DNA from: CAZAFC01 sp964484675
Lineage (GTDB): Bacteria; Patescibacteriota; Saccharimonadia; Saccharimonadales; UBA4665
DNA length: 64,000 bases
Assembly (NCBI GenBank): GCA_964484675.1
Contig: CAZAFC010000005.1
Span: 25,022 to 89,021, forward strand
Reading direction: 5' to 3'
Shown: piece after piece, positions 44,715-54,307 of the stretch
How the letters are laid out: each line of letters begins with the position of its first letter
How positions within the stretch are numbered: position 1 is the stretch's first letter
The notes under the pieces: generated by a model
What the model saw: the letters and a program-made list of their open reading frames with translations, nothing else
The model's database searches: none
What the model was told of the DNA's origin: nothing
Position numbers and translations under genes: made by a program

Positions 44715-45659
44715 ATGAAAACTTTCTCGACGGCCGCAACGCTTATTGGCGTGCCGCTTAATCTTGGCGCCAATAATCTCGGCATCGAAATGGGCCCAAA
44801 CGCCTATCGCTGGCATGGCTGCGTCGCCAAGCTCGGGCGTGCCGGCCTCGACGTGCAAGACGCCGGCAACGTGCTGTGCCATGAGCGTTGGGATGTGTCG
44901 CCCGGCGGCAATCCCAAGCTGCATTATCTCGACGAAATCCTGCGCATCAGCGAAGACACCGCCGCACTCACCGAGCAAGCCGTGCGCGGCAAGCGCAAAG
45001 CCATCGTGCTCGGCGGCGACCACACCACGTGCCTCGGGGCGGTTTCGGGCGCGGCGGCCGGCTTTGAGGGCACGCTTGGGCTGATTTATTTTGACGCGCA
45101 TGGCGACCTTTGCACCGATCTCACCACCAAGACGGGCAATATTCACGGCATGCAGCTGGCTTCACTGCTTGGATTTGGCGCGCCCGAGCTGGCGCACGTG
45201 CATGGCGCGGCGCCCAAGATTGCGCGCGAGCATCTGCTGCACATTGGCGGCAGTGATTTCGATCCGGCCGAGCTTGAGCTCATCAAGCGCGAATCGCTGC
45301 ACGCTTTCACGCTGGATGACATGCTGCGCAGCGGGCTCGCGCCGGTTTTCCAGATGATCGACGATCTGAGTGCAAAAGTTGACGCCGTGTGGGTGAGCCT
45401 CGATCTCGACAGTATCGACGCGCAATACGCTCCCGCCGCCGGCATGCCCAACGCACGCGGTCTGCTCTACCGCGAAATCAAATCACTCGCCACCTACATT
45501 GGCATGCACTGCAAGGTGGTCGGCGTCGACGTGGTCGAGTACAACCCGCTCACCGATATCGAGCGCAAAACCGCCAGCCTGGCTATCGAGCTGATCGCCA
45601 ACTTCCTCGGCCACGAGTATAGCTGGTACACCGAATATCTCGCCCGCAACCCCAGTTAA
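44715..45659 (+). CDS. Arginase/agmatinase-family ureohydrolase
   Basis: Binuclear-manganese hydrolase of an amidino group, 314 aa. The metal and catalytic motifs are complete: GGDHTTCLG (100-108), DAHGDL (127-132), TGNIHGM (140-146), SLDLDSID (228-235) and VEYNP (Glu about 275). The class is clear, but arginase versus agmatinase is not decided by sequence alone; the overall layout is closer to arginase. TATACT (44703-44708) is exactly 6 nt before the ATG, consistent with leaderless expression. It stands alone. Confidence 0.88.
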   Translation: MKTFSTAATLIGVPLNLGANNLGIEMGPNAYRWHGCVAKLGRAGLDVQDAGNVLCHERWDVSPGGNPKLHYLDEILRISEDTAALTEQAVRGKRKAIVLGGDHTTCLGAVSGAAAGFEGTLGLIYFDAHGDLCTDLTTKTGNIHGMQLASLLGFGAPELAHVHGAAPKIAREHLLHIGGSDFDPAELELIKRESLHAFTLDDMLRSGLAPVFQMIDDLSAKVDAVWVSLDLDSIDAQYAPAAGMPNARGLLYREIKSLATYIGMHCKVVGVDVVEYNPLTDIERKTASLAIELIANFLGHEYSWYTEYLARNPS

Positions 45660-45783
45660 ATCGTCTGGACGGTGACCTCACGCGTTTGGATTTGATTACA
45701 GTGCGCCACCGAAATCGATCCACATTCTTCATGTGTGAATCCCAAAGAGAGAGCGTGCCGCCGTTGCCTTTTTTACGTTGCAG

Positions 45784-47139
45784 CTACTTTGCCGAGCGAT
45801 TTTTGAGCGCCTTGCGCGCAGCAGCGGCCTCATCCCAGTGAATCTTGATCACGCGGTCGGGATTGCGATCGTCCTGCTGCACATGGCGCAGTTCAGCTGC
45901 ACGCGGACCATTGCGCAAAATGTCTTTCTCGTGGCCCTTGCCGAGCAGCAGCAGCGTGTCGCCAGCACGCGCGCGATTAACGGCAAACTGAATCGCCTCA
46001 GCTCGATCGTGCACCATGAACACATTTTTTTCGAGTGTCTTGCCAGCCTCGACAGCGCCCGCCGCGATCTCTTGCATGATCGCTTGGCCGTCCATGTCGC
46101 GGTCGTCTTCTTCGGTGATGATCACTTCGTCGGTATATTTTCCGGCGAGCTTGCCCTGCACCGCACGTTTGGCTTCATCGCGGCGCCCAGCCGAGCCAAA
46201 TAGCACGAGAAGCTTGCCCTTCACGTTGGGCCGCAGGTCTTTAAAAATCTGCTCAAAGCTGTCTGGCGTGTGCGCGTAGTCAACAATCACGCTGAACGGC
46301 TGGCCTTCGTCAATACGCGTCATCCGGCCCTCGACACCTTTGAGCGCGGCAATCCCCTGCTCAATTTGCTGCTCGCTCAAGCCCAGCGCGTGCCCAACGC
46401 ACACCGCCGCCAGCGAGTTGTACACATTGAAGCTGCCCGGCAGATGCGCCTGGATGTGGTACGTTTTGCCGTCAAGCTCAGCCGCGTACTGTACGCCCTC
46501 TGAACTCAGCTTGATGTCCGTGGCGCGCACATCGCCGTGCTCAATGCCGTAGCGTATCGGGTGCGCCACCGCCGAAGCAAACACCTCAACCGACGGATCA
46601 TCCGCGTTCACAATGCCGATCCTTAGGCCTCGCCGATTGCGATTCGTTTGTTTGAACATCATCCGCTTGGCCGTTCGATATCGCTCAAATGTCCCGTGAT
46701 AATCGAGGTGCTCATGCGTGAGATTGGTGAGCACCGAAATGATGTATGGCATGCTCCACACGCGGTGCTGTGCCAAGGCATGACTGGTCGTCTCGAGAAC
46801 GAGATATTCCATGCCCTGCCTTTTCATGGCCTTGATGCGGCGCAAAAGCACCGGCACCGAAGCGGTTGTCATATGCTCGACTTGCGGCGTGATGTCATCG
46901 CCGAAGCCATAGGCAACTGTGGTCATCAGCCCAACCTTCAGGCCCGATTCGTGCAACATGCGATGCACCAAAAAGCTCGTCGTGGTCTTGCCGTTCGTGC
47001 CGGTGATGCCAATCACTTTGATCCCGCGCGACGGAAAGCCGTAGCGAATGTTATATAGAATTGCCTCTATCAAGTGGCCGGCTGGCGCAATCTTTTGAAA
47101 CAGAGAACGAGGGATGAGTTTTTTGAGTAAGCTGCGCAT
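45784..47139 (-). CDS. murE: Mur ligase, MurE-like, atypical substrate motif
   Basis: Adds an amino acid to a UDP-MurNAc dipeptide in peptidoglycan synthesis. The 451-aa protein has GTNGKTTT (ATP site, about 47-54), TTSHALAQHRV, NLTHEHLDYHGT, DYAHTPDSFEQ and the C-terminal domain. The DNPR motif that selects diaminopimelate in MurE is replaced by EEDDRD, so the third residue (Lys or other) cannot be read from it. The N-terminal uridine-binding domain is shortened. TATACT (47147-47152) lies 7 nt before the ATG. Confidence 0.85.
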   Translation of the reverse strand: MRSLLKKLIPRSLFQKIAPAGHLIEAILYNIRYGFPSRGIKVIGITGTNGKTTTSFLVHRMLHESGLKVGLMTTVAYGFGDDITPQVEHMTTASVPVLLRRIKAMKRQGMEYLVLETTSHALAQHRVWSMPYIISVLTNLTHEHLDYHGTFERYRTAKRMMFKQTNRNRRGLRIGIVNADDPSVEVFASAVAHPIRYGIEHGDVRATDIKLSSEGVQYAAELDGKTYHIQAHLPGSFNVYNSLAAVCVGHALGLSEQQIEQGIAALKGVEGRMTRIDEGQPFSVIVDYAHTPDSFEQIFKDLRPNVKGKLLVLFGSAGRRDEAKRAVQGKLAGKYTDEVIITEEDDRDMDGQAIMQEIAAGAVEAGKTLEKNVFMVHDRAEAIQFAVNRARAGDTLLLLGKGHEKDILRNGPRAAELRHVQQDDRNPDRVIKIHWDEAAAARKALKNRSAK

Positions 47140-47185
47140 TACTCAAAGTATACGGCTACTCGGGCCGAAACGCCAAGCGGTGCGG

Positions 47186-50140
47186 CTACGATCGAGCGCG
47201 CGGCACGAGCTTGCCATCGACCACATCGTATGTCAGCTTGTAACCATCAGGCAGTCGGCGAGCAGCGGCTGGGCTAATATTGAGTTTTGCCAGCGTGCTA
47301 TTGGTCAAATCAGCAATCTGCGCTTCCGACGGGCGAGCGATGCCGATCGACTCAAGCGCGGTGCGAGCAGCGTCCCAAGGTGCGCCGTGCTGGCCGGCAC
47401 CATGATCATGGAGTTCCGTGGTCACGCGCGAAACCCGGCCGTTGGTATCTGTTATTTGGAAGTCAATATTGCCTTGGTGCTGGGTGGCAGGCGCAGTGGA
47501 ACCAGACTCGGCCGGGCCGCCAGAAGGAATGGATGACTCGGTTCGGCCAGGCCGTTCTGCTGTCGAATCGTGCGTCTGGGCAAGCTCATATGTGCCAAGC
47601 GCGGCAACCGTTGCGAGGGCCGCTGCAGCTCCAAGCTTCCGCGTACGGCGATTAGTGTTCGGGGCAGTATTGCGATTCGGGTTAGACGGAATATTCGGTG
47701 GCGCTACTGGCGGTTGCGACGGGTTTGATGGCGGCTGGCTCGAAGGCACATTAGGCGATCCGGGATTGAATGGGGGAACCAGCGACCCATCGCCGTTATT
47801 AGGGTTGGCATTCCGCGCAATAGGTTGGGCCGAAGTTGGCGCCTCATTGCCAGCGGTGCCTTTTGGCGCGTCCGAGGGTAAAACTCCAGAATAATCAAAG
47901 TCCCATCCATCATCAAAGATGTCGTTGGCATCAGCCGGCGGCTGTGGTGCTTCGGGCGGCACAGGAGGCAAACCAGCACCAGACGTCTGAGTTCGCGGGG
48001 TTATTGCGGTTCGCGGAGGATCGAACAACATTTCCGCATCAGCTGGGATTTGGAGCGGCTCGGGCTCAGCCGGAGTCCGAAGTGGAAGCGACCGCGACGA
48101 CCGCGACGAATACGGCGCCAAAGTATAATCAATGCCCGCGCGCTCGGCAGTCATTTTTTGCAGCGTGTCTTTATCCCAGAGACCTTGCCTCTCAAGGTAT
48201 GCCTGACGCTGGCCGATACCCATACTGATCCAATCACGGTAGCTCAGCGGTTCACCGTTGTCGCCGAGCGGCAAGCGGTCCTTCCACTGGTCGTAAGTGA
48301 GCGCATCGAAACGGCTCATGAGCGGCATACCAGCCGGTAACTCAGGAGCGGCCTGTGCATCTGGCGCAGTCCGGCCAGCGTCCGCCGACGGCAATTCACC
48401 TTTGAGTGGCGCAGGCGCTTCCGTGGCGGCCGACAGCGACGGCTCGGGTTGTGCGACTATTGGGTCGAGCGGAGCTGGCTCGACTTGCGGTGCGAGAGGA
48501 TTGTCAGCTACTGCGTCTGATTTCGTGTCGGGTGAGTGAGGTGCCGAGGCAATTTCTGGCATTTCGAGCACGGCAGGCTCAGCTGATTCCGAAGGTTCTA
48601 ACGATTCGGCGCTAGCGCCCACAATGTCCGCATCCCATTGAGCCACGCGCGCAGCGTCACTCGCCTCGGGCTCGGCGGCAGGCTCAATGTGCGCCACACC
48701 CGCTTCATCAACGTAGATGTCAACAACGATTATCGATTTGTCATCCCCCTTCTTGCTTGCTTTCATGAAGGCATCCGCAGCGTCCAGAGGGTTACGCTGA
48801 TCGAAGGCGTGCTTAAATGCGTCCGCACTGATAAGTTGTCGAGCCCCATCGCCTGTGATGCCATCGCTACAGATCATAACGCGCGTACGACCGGGCTCGA
48901 GATCGAGCAACCCTAGGCGCATTGTGATGTCGCCATCCTTGGTCGCAGCGTTCTCGCAATCAGGACCCGCGGCACCAATGTACGTGCTTGTGCCATGTCC
49001 AAGCTCATCGACCGTCCATTCATACGGCAAGCCGCCATCAAATGCCAGCCGCTCAGCGCGCTCTTGGTCGGCCTTCTGCATGAAATCGCGATTAGAGTAA
49101 GATCTCATCCTATACACTTGTTCGTCGATGTAGCGGCGCGTACCTCGGTTTGCTTCTTCAGGCATTGGATCCACAAAAATACGGCTATCGCCAGCAGCGC
49201 CAAGCGCCAGTTTGGGCTTGCCATCGACATACAGCACTTTTATCACCGAAGCTGTCGTGCCTGTGCCTCCGTGCTCTTCGATGGCCCAGCTCGCTCGCGC
49301 AAACACATCCTTCACATGGTTGAGGGCATCGTCATCGATCTTGTAATGAACGCCTCGCCCCTCGAGACCGCGCAGAATCGTTTCCGCACCCACTTGTGCA
49401 GCAATAGCCGGTCCATGTGGTGCCTCAATCGTGTCTCCCGGCTTTTTATCAGACTTGCGAGTGGTTTCCCCACCCATGCCATCACATACCACAAAGGTGC
49501 TTCTGCCCACCTCGATACGATCCTCGTTTTTCGTGTAGCCAGTACCTTCGCTGTAGCCAAGCTGCTGAAGTGCGCCGACGGCAAGCGTCACTTTTGGCTC
49601 GTCGGCACCTCCGATTTCAGATGAACGTGCCAGGGCTTGATTGCCACTTTCTGCCGAGCCTCGCTGCAAGAAGCGTTGGCGCAAAGGACGATCGTTAGGA
49701 TAGCTTACCTGCTTACGCTCCGTCGGTCGCTGGAACGAAAAAGGCTCCATAGACGTCGCCGGTCGCTGCTCGGGCAATTTTGGCACCGTGGCGATCACAC
49801 GCGCTATCTCAGTCAATTCCTTATGCATTTTGGCACGCACCGCCTCAGCTTCTGGATCCTTCTTAATGGGCTCCCAGCCAACTACATTCGCCCCGACGGC
49901 AACTTCATTCGGTGCGGCTGGTGTTGCATGTGCGCGTGAGGTTTCAAGGTTTGTGCGAACCCGAGAAGCAGGACTGCCAGTCGGTTTATTGTAGTCAATG
50001 ACGTGCACTTGAGCGGTACGAATATCGTCAGGATTGGCCTGCGCAAAATCATCAGACACGGGATAGAGTTGGTCGAGAATAATGTCGAGACCGGGATCGG
50101 CACCAGGATTCTGATTGGGAGCTGCTTCTCGGTGTGCCAT
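47186..50140 (-). CDS. Giant PP2C-type protein phosphatase with membrane anchor
   Basis: A 984-aa protein. After about 190 polar residues comes a complete PP2C domain (about 190-478): NED (205-207), DGMGG (220-224), GAAGDSRIF (about 314-322), SDGITGD and GDDKSIIVV, with all the metal aspartates. A Pro/Ala-rich disordered part (about 480-850), one membrane segment near residue 860 and a small C-terminal exported domain (about 890-984) follow. This places the phosphatase inside the cell and the C-terminal domain outside. It neighbours a DUF5663 and a coiled-coil protein. Its kinase partner is not in the window. Confidence 0.85.
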   Translation of the reverse strand: MAHREAAPNQNPGADPGLDIILDQLYPVSDDFAQANPDDIRTAQVHVIDYNKPTGSPASRVRTNLETSRAHATPAAPNEVAVGANVVGWEPIKKDPEAEAVRAKMHKELTEIARVIATVPKLPEQRPATSMEPFSFQRPTERKQVSYPNDRPLRQRFLQRGSAESGNQALARSSEIGGADEPKVTLAVGALQQLGYSEGTGYTKNEDRIEVGRSTFVVCDGMGGETTRKSDKKPGDTIEAPHGPAIAAQVGAETILRGLEGRGVHYKIDDDALNHVKDVFARASWAIEEHGGTGTTASVIKVLYVDGKPKLALGAAGDSRIFVDPMPEEANRGTRRYIDEQVYRMRSYSNRDFMQKADQERAERLAFDGGLPYEWTVDELGHGTSTYIGAAGPDCENAATKDGDITMRLGLLDLEPGRTRVMICSDGITGDGARQLISADAFKHAFDQRNPLDAADAFMKASKKGDDKSIIVVDIYVDEAGVAHIEPAAEPEASDAARVAQWDADIVGASAESLEPSESAEPAVLEMPEIASAPHSPDTKSDAVADNPLAPQVEPAPLDPIVAQPEPSLSAATEAPAPLKGELPSADAGRTAPDAQAAPELPAGMPLMSRFDALTYDQWKDRLPLGDNGEPLSYRDWISMGIGQRQAYLERQGLWDKDTLQKMTAERAGIDYTLAPYSSRSSRSLPLRTPAEPEPLQIPADAEMLFDPPRTAITPRTQTSGAGLPPVPPEAPQPPADANDIFDDGWDFDYSGVLPSDAPKGTAGNEAPTSAQPIARNANPNNGDGSLVPPFNPGSPNVPSSQPPSNPSQPPVAPPNIPSNPNRNTAPNTNRRTRKLGAAAALATVAALGTYELAQTHDSTAERPGRTESSIPSGGPAESGSTAPATQHQGNIDFQITDTNGRVSRVTTELHDHGAGQHGAPWDAARTALESIGIARPSEAQIADLTNSTLAKLNISPAAARRLPDGYKLTYDVVDGKLVPRARS

Positions 50141-50303
50141 GCGCGTGCTTTCTTAGATTCTAAATTATTTTTGTCTTTTGGTTTCAGCGCTCACTATACA
50201 CTATTCTTGTTATTATGTCTATATGATTATGTTTGCGGTGGATTCGATGAATACTAAAATCCTCGCCGCTACGGGCGAGGATTTTAGGCAGCGTTCGCAA
50301 AGC

Positions 50304-50582
50304 TTAGGTGCCAGCGACCGTTTGTGCGATGTCGAGCAGCAGATCTTGCATGATCTCTTGGTAGTTGGGTACGTTTTGGGCCGCCCACGCCATGACTTCA
50401 TTGGAGGGCTTTTGCTCGAGTTCCTCGACTTGTTCGTCGCTCAGCGCGTCCGGCAAGTCCATCAAGAATTGTTTTTGCGCAAGCGATTCGACTCGGTAGA
50501 TCACGGCATTTTGATCTTCAGCGCTGGCGTCGGCCAGGCCGAGAGTGCTGACAAGTTTTTGGCGAAGTTCGTTGTTGTTCAT
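50304..50582 (-). CDS. DUF5663 family protein
   Basis: A 92-aa helical protein matching DUF5663 in build: a repeated helix-loop pattern with LGLADASAEDQNAVIYRVESLAQKQF and a terminal helix. The family is small and uncharacterised, mostly in CPR bacteria to my knowledge. It lies between the PP2C gene and the coiled-coil gene. Confidence 0.7.
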   Translation of the reverse strand: MNNNELRQKLVSTLGLADASAEDQNAVIYRVESLAQKQFLMDLPDALSDEQVEELEQKPSNEVMAWAAQNVPNYQEIMQDLLLDIAQTVAGT

Positions 50583-50616
50583 GAGGGTTCCTTTTTGTTT
50601 TTATAGGTGATTTTGA

Positions 50617-53076
50617 CTAATTCGTTCGGGGGCGAGTGCCGTTTTGCGGCGTGGGCGGCTGATTGGGGTCGCTCAGACCAAGATAGACGGCAGCGCGGTT
50701 GGCAAGATTGCCGAGCCTTGACCGAGTCGCGGCTTCTTGATTGGCTGCTGCTTGCTCAGATCCCTCCACAATTCGTAACGCGTCAGGGATGCTGATGTTT
50801 CTCTCAAGGGCATTTAGTTCTCTCTGGTTGGTGTCTCCTGGGAGCGCCGAAACTTGCTGGATCAGGCCTCTGCCCATATTAAATGCTATTTCTGCGTTCC
50901 GTTGTTTGGCCTGCTCTTGCGCAGCAGGGTCAAGGATCGAGAAGTCGTGGTCAAGCAATCCGCTCAGTCGCTCGGCCAATCGAGCGCGACGGCTAAGCTG
51001 GGGGCGTTCGCCAGTTTTGGTAGCGTTGATTCCGATCGGATTTTCGACTTCCGCGATGCGAGCGGCAGTAATTGCGTTCAACATGTTCTCAAGCTCAGCG
51101 GTTTTTCTTATCGCCGTATCGACGACGCGCCCAACCCCTTCCATGGGTGGCATTTCTGGGTAGACACCCAAGTTGTACAACGCGCGGTCACGATTACGCC
51201 CGGCTTCTACGGCGTTGTTGAGCGCAGTATTGTAGTTTGCTTCAAGCTGTTGTCGCTCGGTTTCAACGGCTGGCGAACGGCGTGCCAAGCCGCGAAGCAT
51301 TTTACCAAAGAAGCTGCGGTCTTCCTGCACAGTGGCTTCGGCCAAGGCTTTTCGGGCGTCAGCCAAAGGACGCATAGCTCTTTGGTAGGTCGCATTGATC
51401 CTGTCGAGACTTACCTCGCGTGGCTCTTTTTCGTTTGCTTGCGGAAGCGGAGCGGTATTGGCCGCGGCGGGAGCAGTATTGGGGTTTGCCGGAGTGGTTG
51501 TCGTTTGGGCTGCTTTCAGCCAATCAGGAACATCGATATCGCCAGGATCCTGATTGATACGGGTGAGCTCATCATCGAAGCCGAGTTTATCAGCGGGAGC
51601 GGGCGCAACATGAGTGTCGGGGCCGGGGTTGAAGTGAACCCGACTGGTGTCGGCTTCAGTACTTCCTGTGTCTGGCGTGCCGAGGTTGGTAATTTCATAC
51701 ACATCGTGCGCCGGGTTTTCTTTGGCGGGCGCACGCTCAGGTGCCGTCAGGAACTGATATGGCGCTAGTTCTGCAGCCTGAGGCACAACGAAACTTTTGT
51801 CGGCCGGCTCGGCTATACGGGGCACTTCGGTCACGGCCTGCTTTGGCACGATGCCTTCGGTCTGGAAATCTGCGAACCAATCAGGGTTGCCGTAGCGGCG
51901 CTCAGCCTCGGCCTTACCGGATTGCTGCGCAGCCTCGCTGCGGGCAGCTTCGGCAGCAGCGGCGGCACGTTCATCGGCATACTTGGCTTCCATGGCCTGA
52001 TTGGCAGCTAACTTTGCTTCAGGAGTTTTGTATTTATAGTACCAATCTTCGCGACTGATTGCTGGGTCCCGAACAAGGTTCTGGAGCTCTTCGGCGCGCA
52101 GGCGGGCAGCTTCGGCGGCGTCAGCCTCAGCTTGGCGCTGGCGATCGAGAATGTCTTTGGGTACGTCTTGACGAGTATTGCCGGGCAGTAAATCCTGGGG
52201 GTTCAATCGAGCCAGCTCAGCGCGGCGCTTGGCAGCTGCGTCTTCGGCAGCTTTTTCGGCGGCAGCCTGCGCGTGTCCCGTGGCGTAGATATCCATGGGG
52301 TCAAATTCTTTGCCATAGGCCTGTTCTCGAGCGGCTGTTGCTGCCTGTCCAACTTCCTTATCAATGTGATTCTGGGCAAGTTTTGCCAGGCGCTGGTCGC
52401 GAGCCGAAGCCGCAGCATCCTTGTGTTGCTGGCGGGCAGCTTCGGCAGCAGCCCGAGCTTGGGCAGTGCGCTCTTGCGCTTGACGTTCACGCTCGGCGGC
52501 TTGAGCGGCGTCGCGGGCGGTCAATTCGTCGCTAAGGGCCAGGCGAGCTTTGGCTTCATCTTGGGCTGCCAAAAAGGCTTTTCTTTTCTCGGCGCTGCTC
52601 TCGCGAAAATTCGGACGCAGGTCTGGGCGCACCCCTTCAGGCAGGTCATGTACAGACTGGGCTTCGGAAAGCGCAACCGCCTGCTCGCGGTCGGCATCAC
52701 TCAATCGCCATTCACGGCCAGCGAGCTCAGCAACTTTTCCAGCTTCGCGCGGCAAGAAGCGATTCTTTCTATCAACAGCGCCGTTATCGCGCACCACGAT
52801 GTTCTGGGCGGCCGCTTGAAGCCTGTCGTACTCATCAAGCGTTGGTACCGCGTGACTGTCCTCAAAACCTTTAGCCAGGCTACGCACTTCGTGTGCAAGC
52901 GCGTTCGACTTCTTCGTCGGAGCCGGAGCAGCCTCGGGTACAACTGCGGGCGTAAAGGGTGAGGCGACTTGCTCAGTCACGCCAGCAGCGGCCGGCATCG
53001 AGCTCTCAGGCTGGACTCCTGTAGGGATCCCAGAAACGTTGACTTCAGTACTTCCGGTGGGCTTCGGTGTTTCCAT
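50617..53076 (-). CDS. 819-aa coiled-coil protein
   Basis: A protein I do not recognise. Residues about 180-400 are rich in Ala/Glu/Lys/Gln/Arg with heptad-like spacing and predicted long coiled coil (repeated AAEA/AEKAAEDAAAKR-type stretches). Flanks are polar and disordered, and a helical C-terminal region (about 570-790) follows. No membrane span. An AAGGAG site precedes the ATG. Together with the PP2C and DUF5663 genes it forms a structural or signalling locus; the role is inferred only from context. Confidence 0.7.
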   Translation of the reverse strand: METPKPTGSTEVNVSGIPTGVQPESSMPAAAGVTEQVASPFTPAVVPEAAPAPTKKSNALAHEVRSLAKGFEDSHAVPTLDEYDRLQAAAQNIVVRDNGAVDRKNRFLPREAGKVAELAGREWRLSDADREQAVALSEAQSVHDLPEGVRPDLRPNFRESSAEKRKAFLAAQDEAKARLALSDELTARDAAQAAERERQAQERTAQARAAAEAARQQHKDAAASARDQRLAKLAQNHIDKEVGQAATAAREQAYGKEFDPMDIYATGHAQAAAEKAAEDAAAKRRAELARLNPQDLLPGNTRQDVPKDILDRQRQAEADAAEAARLRAEELQNLVRDPAISREDWYYKYKTPEAKLAANQAMEAKYADERAAAAAEAARSEAAQQSGKAEAERRYGNPDWFADFQTEGIVPKQAVTEVPRIAEPADKSFVVPQAAELAPYQFLTAPERAPAKENPAHDVYEITNLGTPDTGSTEADTSRVHFNPGPDTHVAPAPADKLGFDDELTRINQDPGDIDVPDWLKAAQTTTTPANPNTAPAAANTAPLPQANEKEPREVSLDRINATYQRAMRPLADARKALAEATVQEDRSFFGKMLRGLARRSPAVETERQQLEANYNTALNNAVEAGRNRDRALYNLGVYPEMPPMEGVGRVVDTAIRKTAELENMLNAITAARIAEVENPIGINATKTGERPQLSRRARLAERLSGLLDHDFSILDPAAQEQAKQRNAEIAFNMGRGLIQQVSALPGDTNQRELNALERNISIPDALRIVEGSEQAAANQEAATRSRLGNLANRAAVYLGLSDPNQPPTPQNGTRPRTN

Positions 53077-53245
53077 GGCATTTACTCCTTACAATTCGTG
53101 TTTTTTATTTTGGTTTTGCTAATTACATTCAAGCATAAACCCGTTACTTTGTCAATGATTATCTAACATATTTGCGCTATTTGCTAATCGCTCATGTTTA
53201 TATGCAGCCGTCTTACCCGCCGCCGGATATGCTATGCTAGAAATT

Positions 53246-54307
53246 ATGAAAGTTTTGGGCATTGAGTCGAGCTGCGACGAAACCGCAGCCGCGGTGGTTG
53301 AGGACGGCTCGCGACTGCTGAGCAATGTCGTCGCGAGCAGCATGGATTTGCACGCGCAATACGGCGGCGTGGTGCCCGAAATCGCGGCACGAAGCCATAT
53401 CGAGGCAATTATGCCCGTCATCCAGCAAGCGCTGAGCGATGCCGATTGTGACTGGGACGATATCGACGCCATCGCAGTCACCTACGGCGCCGGCCTCAGC
53501 GGTAGTCTGCTTGTGGGCACGCTTGCTGCCCGGACCCTGGCGATCGTCAAGCGCAAGCCTCTGTTTGGTATCAATCATGTCGAAGGCCACGTGTACGCCA
53601 ATTTCCTCACAAGCACTGCCCTTCCCGGCTATGCCATGCCGGCCGCAGCGCCTGCATTCCCCATGCTGGCACTCATTGTAAGTGGCGGCCACAGCCAGCT
53701 CGTGCTGTTCCGCGATCATTTTGACTACACGCTGCTCGGTCAAACTCAGGACGACGCCATCGGCGAAGCGTTCGACAAAGTCGCAAAGATCGTCGGCCTG
53801 CCCTACCCTGGCGGCCCAAGCGTATCGCGCAAGGCTCTCGAGGGTGACGCCCAAAAGTTTAGCCTGCCTAAGGCGCGGCTGGCGCATCCATATGACTTTA
53901 GCTTTTCCGGCCTCAAGACTGCCGTACTGCGCGTTGCCCAGGCGGAAGTTGGACGAGATTTCTCGCTGCCTTCGGGTGAGTTGCCTGGATTGTTGAGCGA
54001 GCAGCAAAAGGCCGACATTGCGGCGAGCTTCCAGCGGGTAGCCATTGAAACCGTCGTCGACAAAACGCTCAAGGCCTACGAGGAATTCTCGCCTGCCAGC
54101 GTTGTTATTGCCGGTGGTGTGGCGGCCAGCCCCGCGCTTCGCGCCGAGCTGGCTCGGCGACTTCCCCGCCCGATTGCCTACGCCGACCCCAAGCTTTGTA
54201 CCGATAACGGCGCCATGATTGCCGCGCTTGGCTGCTTCAAGCTCCAGCTCGGCGCTTCCCCTGCCGACCCATATACGCTTGAGATTGCACCGAATCTCTC
54301 GATGTAG
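53246..54307 (+). CDS. tsaD: tRNA N6-threonylcarbamoyladenosine transferase subunit TsaD
   Basis: With TsaB/TsaC/TsaE makes t6A37 in tRNAs reading ANN codons. The 353-aa ASKHA protein starts MKVLGIESSCDETA (53246), the usual beginning, and carries HVEGH metal ligands (NHVEGHVYAN), SGGHSQLVLF and GGVAAS near the C terminus. TATGCT (53233-53238) lies 7 nt before the ATG, so the transcript is probably leaderless. Confidence 0.96.
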   Translation: MKVLGIESSCDETAAAVVEDGSRLLSNVVASSMDLHAQYGGVVPEIAARSHIEAIMPVIQQALSDADCDWDDIDAIAVTYGAGLSGSLLVGTLAARTLAIVKRKPLFGINHVEGHVYANFLTSTALPGYAMPAAAPAFPMLALIVSGGHSQLVLFRDHFDYTLLGQTQDDAIGEAFDKVAKIVGLPYPGGPSVSRKALEGDAQKFSLPKARLAHPYDFSFSGLKTAVLRVAQAEVGRDFSLPSGELPGLLSEQQKADIAASFQRVAIETVVDKTLKAYEEFSPASVVIAGGVAASPALRAELARRLPRPIAYADPKLCTDNGAMIAALGCFKLQLGASPADPYTLEIAPNLSM

